From Desulfobacterales bacterium (GTDB lineage Bacteria > Desulfobacterota > Desulfobacteria > Desulfobacterales > JAIPEE01), in contig JAIPEE010000029.1 of the NCBI GenBank assembly GCA_021737275.1, positions 1-49,782 on the forward strand: a stretch of 49,782 nt of DNA, read 5' to 3'. Each line of letters starts with the position of its first letter. Position 1 is the first letter of the stretch. This document shows, one piece after another, positions 18,710 through 25,882 of this stretch. The position numbers were made by a program, and so were the translations under genes. The notes below the pieces were generated by a model. It had not been told where the DNA came from and made no database searches. It saw only the letters and a program-made list of their open reading frames with translations.

Positions 18710-19501
18710 CTATCGAATGTACTGTGCGGCCTGTTCATAGGAACTGCTACAAAGATTTAAAACAGTCTCTCGTTCATTTCTTGTTAAAGTATATTTGGGA
18801 GGGTGAGATGATCGATGAAAAATATTTGCGTAAGAGGTATCATATGTTATTTTTGCGAAATCATATATTTTTTTTAAACTTTCTTGAGTCTTTAAAAGCA
18901 TATTGTAATCAATAACAAACAATCTCTCATCTCCAAAATAATTATGGAGCAATTGTATCTGCCGGAGTTTTCCAATATATGCATAACACGCTCTAAAAAG
19001 AGGTGAGACTCCGAATTTACCAAACCGCTTGAATGACTTAAGTTCACGGCCAATTAACTCAGACTCTCCACAACCATCAAAAAGTTCGTTGAGGGGAAAC
19101 CGCTTCCAGTTATATAACATCGACCGCACAACCGACTCAGGTTCCCGTAGAACCCAAATAATTTTAAATGGCTTTTTATGCTCAAAATATTCATCAACAC
19201 GTTCATTTAGATATGTAGTTTGAAAACAACATCTACTTTTAGGGTTATAGTTTTTTAAGCCAGCTAATATTTGAGCTCCATCGAGTTCATCATCATTTGA
19301 TGTCCAAAATTCTGAAAAATCATTACTTTGTCCAATTGCTCGACGAACAACTGTTGTACCAGAACGTTGACAACCGGTCACAAGTACTGCATTAGCAAAA
19401 TCATCTAGTCGAGCCAAAAGCTTGAAACCTCTGGATCTTATACGTTTGGAAAAAAGCCACCATCCCAAAGGCGGAATATGTGTTCTGATATTATGAAACA
19501 T
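18710..19501 (-). CDS. Sulfotransferase family protein
   Basis: This is a ~263-residue sulfotransferase. The 5' loop VTGCQRSGTTVVRRAIGQS is near residue 42 and the 3' motif WVLREPESVVRSMLYNWKRF follows. The ATG at 19501 (MFHNIRTH) is chosen. A TTG eight codons earlier is possible, and neither has a strong ribosome site. The gene ends in TAG; a readthrough would add only a few residues before TAA. The gap downstream to the polymerase gene is 30 bases. Substrate unknown, presumably the polysaccharide. Confidence 0.83.
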   Translation of the reverse strand: MFHNIRTHIPPLGWWLFSKRIRSRGFKLLARLDDFANAVLVTGCQRSGTTVVRRAIGQSNDFSEFWTSNDDELDGAQILAGLKNYNPKSRCCFQTTYLNERVDEYFEHKKPFKIIWVLREPESVVRSMLYNWKRFPLNELFDGCGESELIGRELKSFKRFGKFGVSPLFRACYAYIGKLRQIQLLHNYFGDERLFVIDYNMLLKTQESLKKIYDFAKITYDTSYANIFHRSSHPPKYTLTRNERETVLNLCSSSYEQAAQYIR

Positions 19502-19589
19502 TATTAGTTTGCCGTATCTTTTCAATAATTGATATATTAGGCATTAAGTCATCACTATATAGGTGCTCAAAACCAAAACAACTTAATAA

Positions 19590-20483
19590 TTAATGTCCTG
19601 CGTCAATTTGTTTTACAGTCAGCTCATTTTTCCAGGAACTAACTGGTGGGATACCTGTCTTAAAGTTATTACCTTTTCCACTAACCCTGCTTGGCCAATT
19701 GCGTACTACCTCAGGAATATCCACTGTACATTCTTTATTACCAGGATTAATATAATCAAAGATCCTTGTCAGTTCGTAATTTGGATTAGTATAAATATCT
19801 TCATAAAAAACAACATGTATCTGATTCTGCTGAAATTGTAAGAGTTGAATATAGTTGATAATACACCAAATTAGAAGTTGATTTTGGATATAATCGTTGT
19901 TTCTTCCTATCTTTCTAATAAGATCCTCAAAGGGATAAAGATAATCTTCGCACAATTCAGATTGATCTAAAAATTCCAATGGGTTTTTCATCCAATATCT
20001 TTTTCTCTTTTTAAATTTTGACAATGCCACAGCAAATGGATTGCGTATTAACAAAATAATTTTTACATTGGGAAATTGATTTGAAACCCATGAAGCAAAT
20101 AAATTTGCAAAGATATCCTTTATTAAAAGTCCGTCATAAAAAAGATGCTTATTACACTTATTAGCTTTGTAATTTAAAAATGTGCCTCTAAATTCATCGG
20201 ATGCCATGTTTTCAAATTGGCTGTTTTTATTACCAGGCCTAATATATTGATGCGGTAACAAAAAGCTCATTTCTCTTACACGGTGAGGGTGAAATGGTTC
20301 AAATATTTCTCGATAATTCTTTTTATAGTTTATAAGATTTGAAACCCAAGTCGTACCGCTCCTTCCCGCACCGATCATCCAAATCACTTTCTTGTAATTA
20401 TTAAGCCAAAAATTAGCCAACAAGATGGAAGACCTGACTGGGTGTATTAACTTGGTATTGATTGTTTGTTTAATTTTTTTCAT
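19590..20483 (-). CDS. Sulfotransferase family protein
   Basis: This 297-residue sulfotransferase has the 5' loop WMIGAGRSGTTWVSNLINY (residues ~35-53), followed by REIFEPFHPHRV, a pattern seen in a distinct bacterial sulfotransferase group. The 3' region is LLIRNPFAVALSKFKKRKR. This is the most upstream gene of the leftward polysaccharide run, so a promoter is expected in 20484-20597, but no convincing site was seen. Ends in TAA. Confidence 0.85.
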   Translation of the reverse strand: MKKIKQTINTKLIHPVRSSILLANFWLNNYKKVIWMIGAGRSGTTWVSNLINYKKNYREIFEPFHPHRVREMSFLLPHQYIRPGNKNSQFENMASDEFRGTFLNYKANKCNKHLFYDGLLIKDIFANLFASWVSNQFPNVKIILLIRNPFAVALSKFKKRKRYWMKNPLEFLDQSELCEDYLYPFEDLIRKIGRNNDYIQNQLLIWCIINYIQLLQFQQNQIHVVFYEDIYTNPNYELTRIFDYINPGNKECTVDIPEVVRNWPSRVSGKGNNFKTGIPPVSSWKNELTVKQIDAGH

Positions 20484-20597
20484 TGAGTTGGATATAATTC
20501 ATTACTTTTGGGTAAGACAGATGGAATGTTGCCATTCGGTGATCAAAATTCAATGATTAATTCATAATCAACTTAAAATCTACAACTAAAATAAGTC

Positions 20598-21011
20598 TCA
20601 ACCAGTTAAAACCTCAAACCCCTGATCCCCAAACTGCCTCTTAAAACTAAAAGCCTTTTCAGTGTTATGTTTATGCATGGTCACAAAACTCAGACAATCA
20701 ATCATTGTATTCTTACGCTGTCCGAGGCTTCGCCAGAGGACATAAGCACGCTGATGGTCAGATTTGTTAACCCAATATACATCAAGCACGCTCAGGATAT
20801 CTTTATACCAGCATTTTGCCGCCTCATAACTGATTCTGTACTGCAAAAGTGTCATTGTTTCTGAAACAATATAGTTTGAGGTAAGAAGCGAAACATTATA
20901 ATTTAGAAGTTCTTCCCAGATTTCTTTTGCACTTTTATGATATTTATCTGATCGATCTATCAGCGCATAGAATGCCGATGTATCGACATATACATATTCA
21001 GTATTATTCAT
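20598..21011 (-). CDS. PIN-domain toxin (VapC-like)
   Basis: This is a ~137-residue PIN-domain protein, predicted to be a magnesium-dependent RNase toxin. It begins MNNTEYVYVDTSAFYALIDR, with the first acidic residue of the PIN active site in VDTSAF. Further expected acidic positions are in YIVSETMTLL and NTMIDCLSFVTM. The C-terminus GDQGFEVL fits. Family length is about 130-140 residues. An earlier ATG at 21062, immediately after the antitoxin stop (TAAATG), would add 17 residues and cannot be ruled out. It is paired with the upstream antitoxin gene and lies between the polysaccharide locus and its regulators. Confidence 0.85.
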   Translation of the reverse strand: MNNTEYVYVDTSAFYALIDRSDKYHKSAKEIWEELLNYNVSLLTSNYIVSETMTLLQYRISYEAAKCWYKDILSVLDVYWVNKSDHQRAYVLWRSLGQRKNTMIDCLSFVTMHKHNTEKAFSFKRQFGDQGFEVLTG

Positions 21012-21062
21012 TTTATTTAAACATGAGGTGGAAAAAGATTTTTCCGGAATGGTAAAAGACAT

Positions 21063-21284
21063 TTAATGCTGGGCTTTAATTTTTTTCTGACCGGCTGAAA
21101 AACTTCCAACTGCGGTAATAGCCTTCTTTTTTTTATTGGCAAATGCGTTATAACGTTCTTTCTGAGCCCGATAACTATCGATGCTATCACGGATAAGCTG
21201 AGACATTGAAATACCTTTCTCAACAGCCAACAGCTTGATCCACTTCCACTGTTCCTCATTTATCATAATTTGGGTTCTGATCAT
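21063..21284 (-). CDS. Ribbon-helix-helix antitoxin for the adjacent PIN toxin
   Basis: This 73-residue protein starts MIRTQIMINEEQWKWIKLLA with a short beta strand and two helices (GISMSQLIRDSIDSY), the pattern of Arc/CopG-type DNA-binding antitoxins. The basic tail (ANKKKKAITAVGSFSAGQKK) probably folds on the toxin. A GAGG ribosome site is 8 bases upstream. The gene ends directly at the possible toxin start, so the pair is translationally linked. It should bind the palindrome just upstream (21309-21328) to repress its own operon. Confidence 0.82.
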   Translation of the reverse strand: MIRTQIMINEEQWKWIKLLAVEKGISMSQLIRDSIDSYRAQKERYNAFANKKKKAITAVGSFSAGQKKIKAQH

Positions 21285-21308
21285 TTAAAACCTCAATAAA
21301 ATCATGCA

Positions 21309-21328
21309 TATTACATTATGATGTAATA
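21309..21328. promoter_or_regulatory. Palindromic operator of the toxin-antitoxin operon
   Basis: TATTACAT-TATG-ATGTAATA is a perfect inverted repeat with a 4-base spacer, 25 bases upstream of the antitoxin start. The reverse strand contains CATAAT, a possible -10, inside the palindrome. The position and symmetry fit autoregulation by the ribbon-helix-helix antitoxin. Confidence 0.6.
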
Positions 21329-21561
21329 CAATAAAAAAAAATTTATTAATTCAAACTATTATAAAATTAGTTTTTAATTTTTTCAGTGTTGAATTTGCCA
21401 GGCATTTTATAAAGCTCCGCCCTCTGGGTTACATAGAATTTCTTAATTTGTTTATGGTTCTTTAAATAAGTGTTTTAGTTGTAATGAGTATTTTTAAACT
21501 ATCAGCGGTAGTATATACCTGTAAATAATGCATCAGTATGATTTTTTCATGATTTTTAAAT

Positions 21562-21587
21562 TAATGATTCTAATACTTTTGTATTAG
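21562..21587. promoter_or_regulatory. Palindromic repeat, copy 1, upstream of the LuxR-type genes
   Basis: TAATGATTCTAATAC-TTTT-GTATTAG contains the perfect palindrome CTAATAC/GTATTAG with a 4-base spacer (21570-21587). A nearly identical 26-base copy lies 85 bases downstream. It lies in a 508-base gap (21285-21792) without a plausible gene. Probably a regulator-binding site, but the regulator is unknown. Confidence 0.5.
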
Positions 21588-21646
21588 GCGCGATTTTTTT
21601 TATAAAATTATAAATTTAGATAAACACTGTCAGATAACGGAGATTC

Positions 21647-21672
21647 TAATGATCGTAATACTTTTGTATTAG
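21647..21672. promoter_or_regulatory. Palindromic repeat, copy 2, upstream of the LuxR-type genes
   Basis: TAATGATCGTAATAC-TTTT-GTATTAG matches copy 1 at 24 of 26 positions and keeps the TAATAC/GTATTA arms. It is ~120 bases upstream of the broken LuxR gene at 21793. The 85-base spacing (about eight helical turns) could allow looping or cooperative binding. Confidence 0.5.
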
Positions 21673-21792
21673 TCCACAAGTTTATAAATAATGATAAAAT
21701 CATACCTTTGACGGATTGCTTTTTTAAGCACTGCACTGTTATGAAATACGAATTAATAAAATCCCTTTTATAAAACCTGTCTATATCTTGAT

Positions 21793-22488
21793 ATGAAAAA
21801 AGTGTCTCAAAAAATTGAGAACTGTGCTGAGCGGGCTTCCGACCTACAACCGTTATTATGTATTATCGGGCGCAATAGTCTTCAAAACGAACTTTTTGCC
21901 ATGAATATTTCAAACCGATTAAAGGTGGAATGCAGGCAGTACAAAGAACTCTATATTGCCGATCTTCCAGATGATAAAGCTTCCAGAAAATATATTTGTT
22001 TTTTTGATTACAATGATTTTAAGGCAGAAGAGATAGAGAGATATTTAGGGGTTGATAAAAAAAATCAGGATAACATTATACCGACTCTTTTTAATGTCCA
22101 TCCTAATGACAATCTTAAACAATTGATCCGGATAAAAAAACTTTGTGCTATATTTTTTCAGAATGAGTCACAGGTTGAAATATTAAAAGACATTAAATCC
22201 ATGCTGAATAATAATTTTTATATCAAACCTGAGACCTTTAAGAATAAGGTAAATGCGAAGCAATTGAGGGTAGCCTCCAACCCTTCAATCGATGCTGAAA
22301 CGCTTACAGAAAGAGAGAAAGGAATTATGCGCCTCCTGTAATCAGGTAGAAATAATAAGGAGATCGCCGACACCCTCGAAATCAGTCTTCATACTGTCAA
22401 GACCCATATTTTTAATGTCTATAAAAAAATTAATGCGCAAACTCGTCTTCAGGCTTCACTTTGGGTTGTTAACAACCTTTCTGAATAA
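21793..22488 (+). pseudogene. CsgD-like LuxR-family regulator broken by an in-frame TAA
   Basis: The reading frame runs from ATG 21793 to a TAA at 22339-22341, in the middle of the helix-turn-helix (LTEREKGIMRLL then stop). The same frame continues SGRNNKEIADTLEISLHTVK to a second TAA at 22486-22488. The restored protein would be ~231 residues, matching the intact paralogue at 23312-23980 throughout (IIGRNSLQNEL versus VIGSNQLQNEL at the N-terminus). The truncated 182-residue product would lack a DNA-binding domain. At the position of the paralogue's WYPR segment it has FYIKPE. A single base change in one codon explains the break. Confidence 0.8.
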
Positions 22489-22709
22489 ATTTTTCCTTGT
22501 AATACCTCTCTTAGATATTTTCCATATCACAAACATCTACAATCAATCATGGTATTAGAAATTCCCTATACATTTTTTGCTGAATATAATACAAAAATAA
22601 TGAATTCGGCTGATTGACTTTTTCCTAAATCAGGTAGTAAAAACGTTTTCAGACAATCATCCTTTTCTGAAATTTTTACCTGAGCTGTGATCAGAGGAGA
22701 TAGCATGCC

Positions 22710-23036
22710 ATGACAGATCAACGACAGATGGAAAGATTTAATATAAAAATACCGACAATGCTAAAGGTTGAACATAAAAATCCATCTGACGAGTCCATAC
22801 AATTGGTTACCGTTAATGCCTGTGCCGGCGGCGCCTATTTTAAAACCAGCTACCCGATTGCCGTGGGTACGCCTGTATCACTGACAATGCTTATACCGCT
22901 TGACAAGCTTAATATGCCGAAAAACAATAAAACACAGGTAGATATCACCGGCGATGTGATCCGATGTGATAAAAATGGCATTGCTATTTCATTTCATAAA
23001 AATTTCAAAATATCTCCTATTTCATATCTATTATAA
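22710..23036 (+). CDS. PilZ-domain protein
   Basis: This 108-residue protein consists of one PilZ-like domain, a fold that usually binds cyclic di-GMP. The N-terminal basic segment QRQMERFNIKIPTML resembles the RxxxR part of the binding motif, although only one arginine is well placed. NACAGGAYF resembles the (D/N)xSxxG part with Ala for Ser. ITGDVIRCDKNGIAISF is the usual last strand pair. The imperfect motif leaves c-di-GMP binding uncertain. An AGAGGAGA ribosome site precedes the start. Lying between two CsgD-like genes next to a polysaccharide locus, it is likely part of matrix control. Confidence 0.78.
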   Translation: MTDQRQMERFNIKIPTMLKVEHKNPSDESIQLVTVNACAGGAYFKTSYPIAVGTPVSLTMLIPLDKLNMPKNNKTQVDITGDVIRCDKNGIAISFHKNFKISPISYLL

Positions 23037-23311
23037 TTTTAATAATTTATATTATACTATACCTATTAATTATAGATATTATATAGGAATATTATAGTTA
23101 TTGTTTTCTTTTTTGTTACACTATATGAAACAAAAACTATCAGATATTTAGGGTAAAATTATCACAATACAATAGAGATTAAATAACGCTGCTACCAACA
23201 AAAGTGTATTTTTATGCGGGTGCATAACTTGCTTCATATATTTGCATCTAAAGGAGATGAATCAGGTATTTCCTTTACTTAATTCCTAACGTCAGAATTT
23301 GGTATTCAGAT

Positions 23312-23980
23312 ATGAAAGAAAATTGGAAAGCAGATAAAGCGGCATCTATTTTATTGCATGTAATCGGTAGTAACCAGCTACAAAATGAACTATTGGCCAA
23401 TTTCCTGGAGAACAAGACCGGTATAACATGCCTTAATTATCCGGCTCACAATTTTTTTGACACAATCAGCCAGGCCAACGGTGAAAAACATATTGCCCTT
23501 TTTGATTGTAAGCAAATTGACAAAGAAAAACTTTTTAGTGGATTAGGATTAAGAAGAGCTCAAAAATTTACTAACTGCAGAATTATTCTATGCGGTGTTA
23601 ATCCTGATTACGAAATTGAAAAGGAAGCCCTCTCAATCGGAATCCGCGGTATCTGCTACGATCAGATACCTGTTGATACCTATCCCAAAATCATAAAGGC
23701 TATTGCGGATGATGAACTCTGGTATCCTCGTAAAATGCTCTCCAGATTTGTTATTTTAGCACAAAAATCCGGAAAAAATGATCACACTTCTGTAGAGATG
23801 CTTACACCCAGAGAGATTGACATTTTGAAAAAGCTTACAGCAGGATGCAGTAATAAAGAAATTGCTAATGATTTTTTCATCAGTCCCAATACAGTAAAAA
23901 CTCATATATATAAAATATTCAAAAAAATTGATGCCCCAAACCGCCTTCAGGCATCCTTATGGGCAGCCAAGCACCTGTAA
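23312..23980 (+). CDS. CsgD/VpsT-like LuxR-family transcriptional regulator
   Basis: This 222-residue regulator has a degenerate receiver-like N-terminal domain (residues 12-135, IVGSNQLQNEL-type start, lacking the conserved phospho-acceptor pocket) and a C-terminal LuxR helix-turn-helix (163-222: LTPREIDILKKLTAGCSNKE, SPNTVKTHIYKIFKKI). Between them Trp137-Tyr-Pro-Arg140 sits where VpsT has its c-di-GMP motif W(F/L/M)(T/S)R, so a nucleotide-responsive role is possible. Such regulators typically activate exopolysaccharide genes. An intact paralogue of the broken gene at 21793. No strong promoter was seen in the AT-rich 275-base upstream gap. Confidence 0.85.
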   Translation: MKENWKADKAASILLHVIGSNQLQNELLANFLENKTGITCLNYPAHNFFDTISQANGEKHIALFDCKQIDKEKLFSGLGLRRAQKFTNCRIILCGVNPDYEIEKEALSIGIRGICYDQIPVDTYPKIIKAIADDELWYPRKMLSRFVILAQKSGKNDHTSVEMLTPREIDILKKLTAGCSNKEIANDFFISPNTVKTHIYKIFKKIDAPNRLQASLWAAKHL

Positions 23981-24045
23981 AAACATTGTCAATTTTAAAT
24001 ATCAACTAGCTTTGCCCCGCTAATACACCTTGTATCTTGATTGAT

Positions 24046-24063
24046 AATATCATTTATGATATT
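24046..24063. repeat. Perfect 18-base inverted repeat
   Basis: AATATCAT-TT-ATGATATT lies in the 218-base gap between the CsgD-like gene and the GAF-PAS-LuxR gene. It could be a regulator site or a weak hairpin. No T-run follows, so a terminator is less likely. Confidence 0.4.
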
Positions 24064-24198
24064 TCTCTGATTCAATCATTAAAAGCAATAATATATATTT
24101 TTATGAAAATCTGTCACGGCATGAATCGTTAGCGACTCTGGGCCGTTTTTCTGACAATTTTCGCATAGAACTTTAAGAGAGCGTTGCAATAATCAAGT

Positions 24199-25551
24199 AT
24201 GGAAAAGCAGTTAAAGCTTCAAAATGACCTCGTTGCTGCACTCGGCACGACTCACAATTTTGGCCAAACCCTCAAAAATATCCTTGACATCACTCTCACT
24301 GTTAAGGGTATTGACTGTGGCGCCATAATTACCTTTGGTAACAAAAATCCCGAAATAGGCGTTCAAAATGGACTTTCAACCGAGGCTATCGAAAGTCTTC
24401 AACACTTTTTAGCTGAAAAATCCGACTTGTTGTCCGTACTGAAACCAACTGATTTCAACTTAAATCTTAATAATGGAAACAACCTGAAGCAACTCCATCC
24501 GGCAGGCATTTTCCCTGTAATTCATGATGGTAATTTTTTAGCCGTAATTTTTCTCGGCTCTTTTAGCACTAAACCGCTCCCTCTATGGATTCAAAGCACA
24601 CTGAAAAACACATGTATCCATCTTGGACAGATAATGAACTGGCTTTTAATTGAAAAAAAACTCAATGCTGCCAAAGAGCAAAATGAAATAGCGATGCAAG
24701 TTGCCAACCTGGGAATGTGGGATTGGGATCTGGTGAAAAATAGAATTTATTCTGATAACCGCGCCCGTGAAATCGTAGAGTTTGACCCTAATCTCCCCGA
24801 CACTTGGGATCAGTATGTATTTGAAGAAGATATTAAAATTATTGATGAAATAGATAAAGCGATAATGGAAGGCAGTAATAAAAAGTTCATTTACAATTAT
24901 CGTGTAAGATCCAAAACAGGAAAAGTAAAATGGATAATTGAAATCGCAAAAACAATTGAATGGGATAACAATGGAAAACCTATCAAGGCATTAGGTGTTG
25001 TTTTTGACGATACGGATCGGAAAGAACTTGAACTTGAGCGTCAGGAAGCTCTTGGTAAACTTGAAAAACGTGTTGCAGAAAGAACAATGGAACTTGAAAA
25101 AGCCTACTCAAAATTAAAAGATAAATCCATAGATCTTGAGGCGGCCAATACGGCGCTGGGCGTTTTAATTAATAAACGTGAAGAAGATAAAAAAGAACTT
25201 GAAAAGAACTATAATCTGAACATTCAAAAACACATTCTCCCTTATATTGAAAGCCTGAACAGAACGAGCCTCTCTTCCGAGCAGAAAGTTTACCTGGGAA
25301 TTATAAATAACAACCTCAATGAAATTGTTTCACCATTTAACCGTACACTTGAATCCAGATTCAACAAACTGACACCTACAGAGCTCAGGGTTACAAATAT
25401 GATTAAACATGGTAATTCAACCAAAGAAATTGCCTTTGCCATGAAAATTTCGGCAAAAACCATTGAAAATCATCGACACAGTATCAGGAAAAAACTAAAG
25501 ATTCACAACAAACCGATAAATCTGCACACCTATTTGTTAACACTCAACTAA
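24199..25551 (+). CDS. GAF-PAS-LuxR transcriptional regulator
   Basis: This 450-residue soluble regulator has an N-terminal GAF-like domain (~10-150), a PAS domain with PAC end (~163-275: VANLGMWDWDLVKNRIYSDN, then KTGKVKWIIEIAKTI and VVFDDTDRKELE), a coiled coil (~275-335), and a helical region (EEDKKELEKNYNLNIQKHIL to NNLNEIVSPF) that commonly precedes the DNA-binding part in deltaproteobacterial proteins of this type. The LuxR helix-turn-helix is at ~388-450 (LTPTELRVTNMIKHGNSTKE, SAKTIENHRHSIRKKL). No kinase or receiver domain is present, so it is a one-component sensor with an unknown ligand. It is the last gene before a rightward terminator. Confidence 0.85.
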   Translation: MEKQLKLQNDLVAALGTTHNFGQTLKNILDITLTVKGIDCGAIITFGNKNPEIGVQNGLSTEAIESLQHFLAEKSDLLSVLKPTDFNLNLNNGNNLKQLHPAGIFPVIHDGNFLAVIFLGSFSTKPLPLWIQSTLKNTCIHLGQIMNWLLIEKKLNAAKEQNEIAMQVANLGMWDWDLVKNRIYSDNRAREIVEFDPNLPDTWDQYVFEEDIKIIDEIDKAIMEGSNKKFIYNYRVRSKTGKVKWIIEIAKTIEWDNNGKPIKALGVVFDDTDRKELELERQEALGKLEKRVAERTMELEKAYSKLKDKSIDLEAANTALGVLINKREEDKKELEKNYNLNIQKHILPYIESLNRTSLSSEQKVYLGIINNNLNEIVSPFNRTLESRFNKLTPTELRVTNMIKHGNSTKEIAFAMKISAKTIENHRHSIRKKLKIHNKPINLHTYLLTLN

Positions 25552-25649
25552 ACTCTTTTCAAAAACCACAACGGAAGCCCTGAAAAATCACTTAAACAGG
25601 TCTGCATCAGGCCATACGCAATCATTTATAACTGACACGAAAAAGTAAA

Positions 25650-25689
25650 AAAGGCTTCCCAACTGCCTTCAGCAAGCAGGGAAGCCTTT
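25650..25689 (+). terminator. Rho-independent terminator after the PAS-LuxR gene
   Basis: An 11-base perfect stem AAAGGCTTCCC/GGGAAGCCTTT encloses an 18-base loop, followed by ATT. The position ~100 bases past the stop of the GAF-PAS-LuxR gene fits termination of the regulatory block. Confidence 0.7.
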
Positions 25690-25770
25690 ATTCAATGTCA
25701 AAGAGGGGGTATAATTATCATGGACAGAAAGGGACAACCATTAATATCTTTGACATTTTAAAATTTTTTT

Positions 25771-25810
25771 CGGCCCCTCTCATCCTCCCCGGGAAACTGG
25801 AAAGGGGCCG
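25771..25810. repeat. GC-rich inverted repeat in the convergent gap
   Basis: CGGCCCCT...AGGGGCCG forms an 8-base GC stem with a 24-base loop. On the plus strand it is preceded by a long A/T run and is not followed by a T-run, so it may be a leftward backup terminator or an unrelated hairpin. The gap 25552-25882 (331 bases) otherwise holds the two terminators and no gene. Confidence 0.4.
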
Positions 25811-25814
25811 ATAT

Positions 25815-25867
25815 AAAAAAGATACGGATTTTGGGTTAAATATATCCAGGAGAGAAAAATCCGCATC
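25815..25867 (-). terminator. Rho-independent terminator of mtbB (leftward)
   Basis: Read on the minus strand, GATGCGGATTTT pairs with AAAATCCGTATC (one G-T pair) and is followed by TTTTTT. It starts 16 bases beyond the TAA of the dimethylamine methyltransferase gene, so that gene is probably the end of its transcript. Confidence 0.75.
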
Positions 25868-25882
25868 CTTTGGTGCTTTACA

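Noticed and set aside
21690-21745. TTGACG as a -35 element for the broken LuxR gene
   Set aside because: No acceptable -10 element lies at 15-19 bases from it.
25771-25810. GC-rich hairpin as a classic rightward terminator
   Set aside because: No T-run follows the stem on the plus strand; kept only as an inverted repeat.
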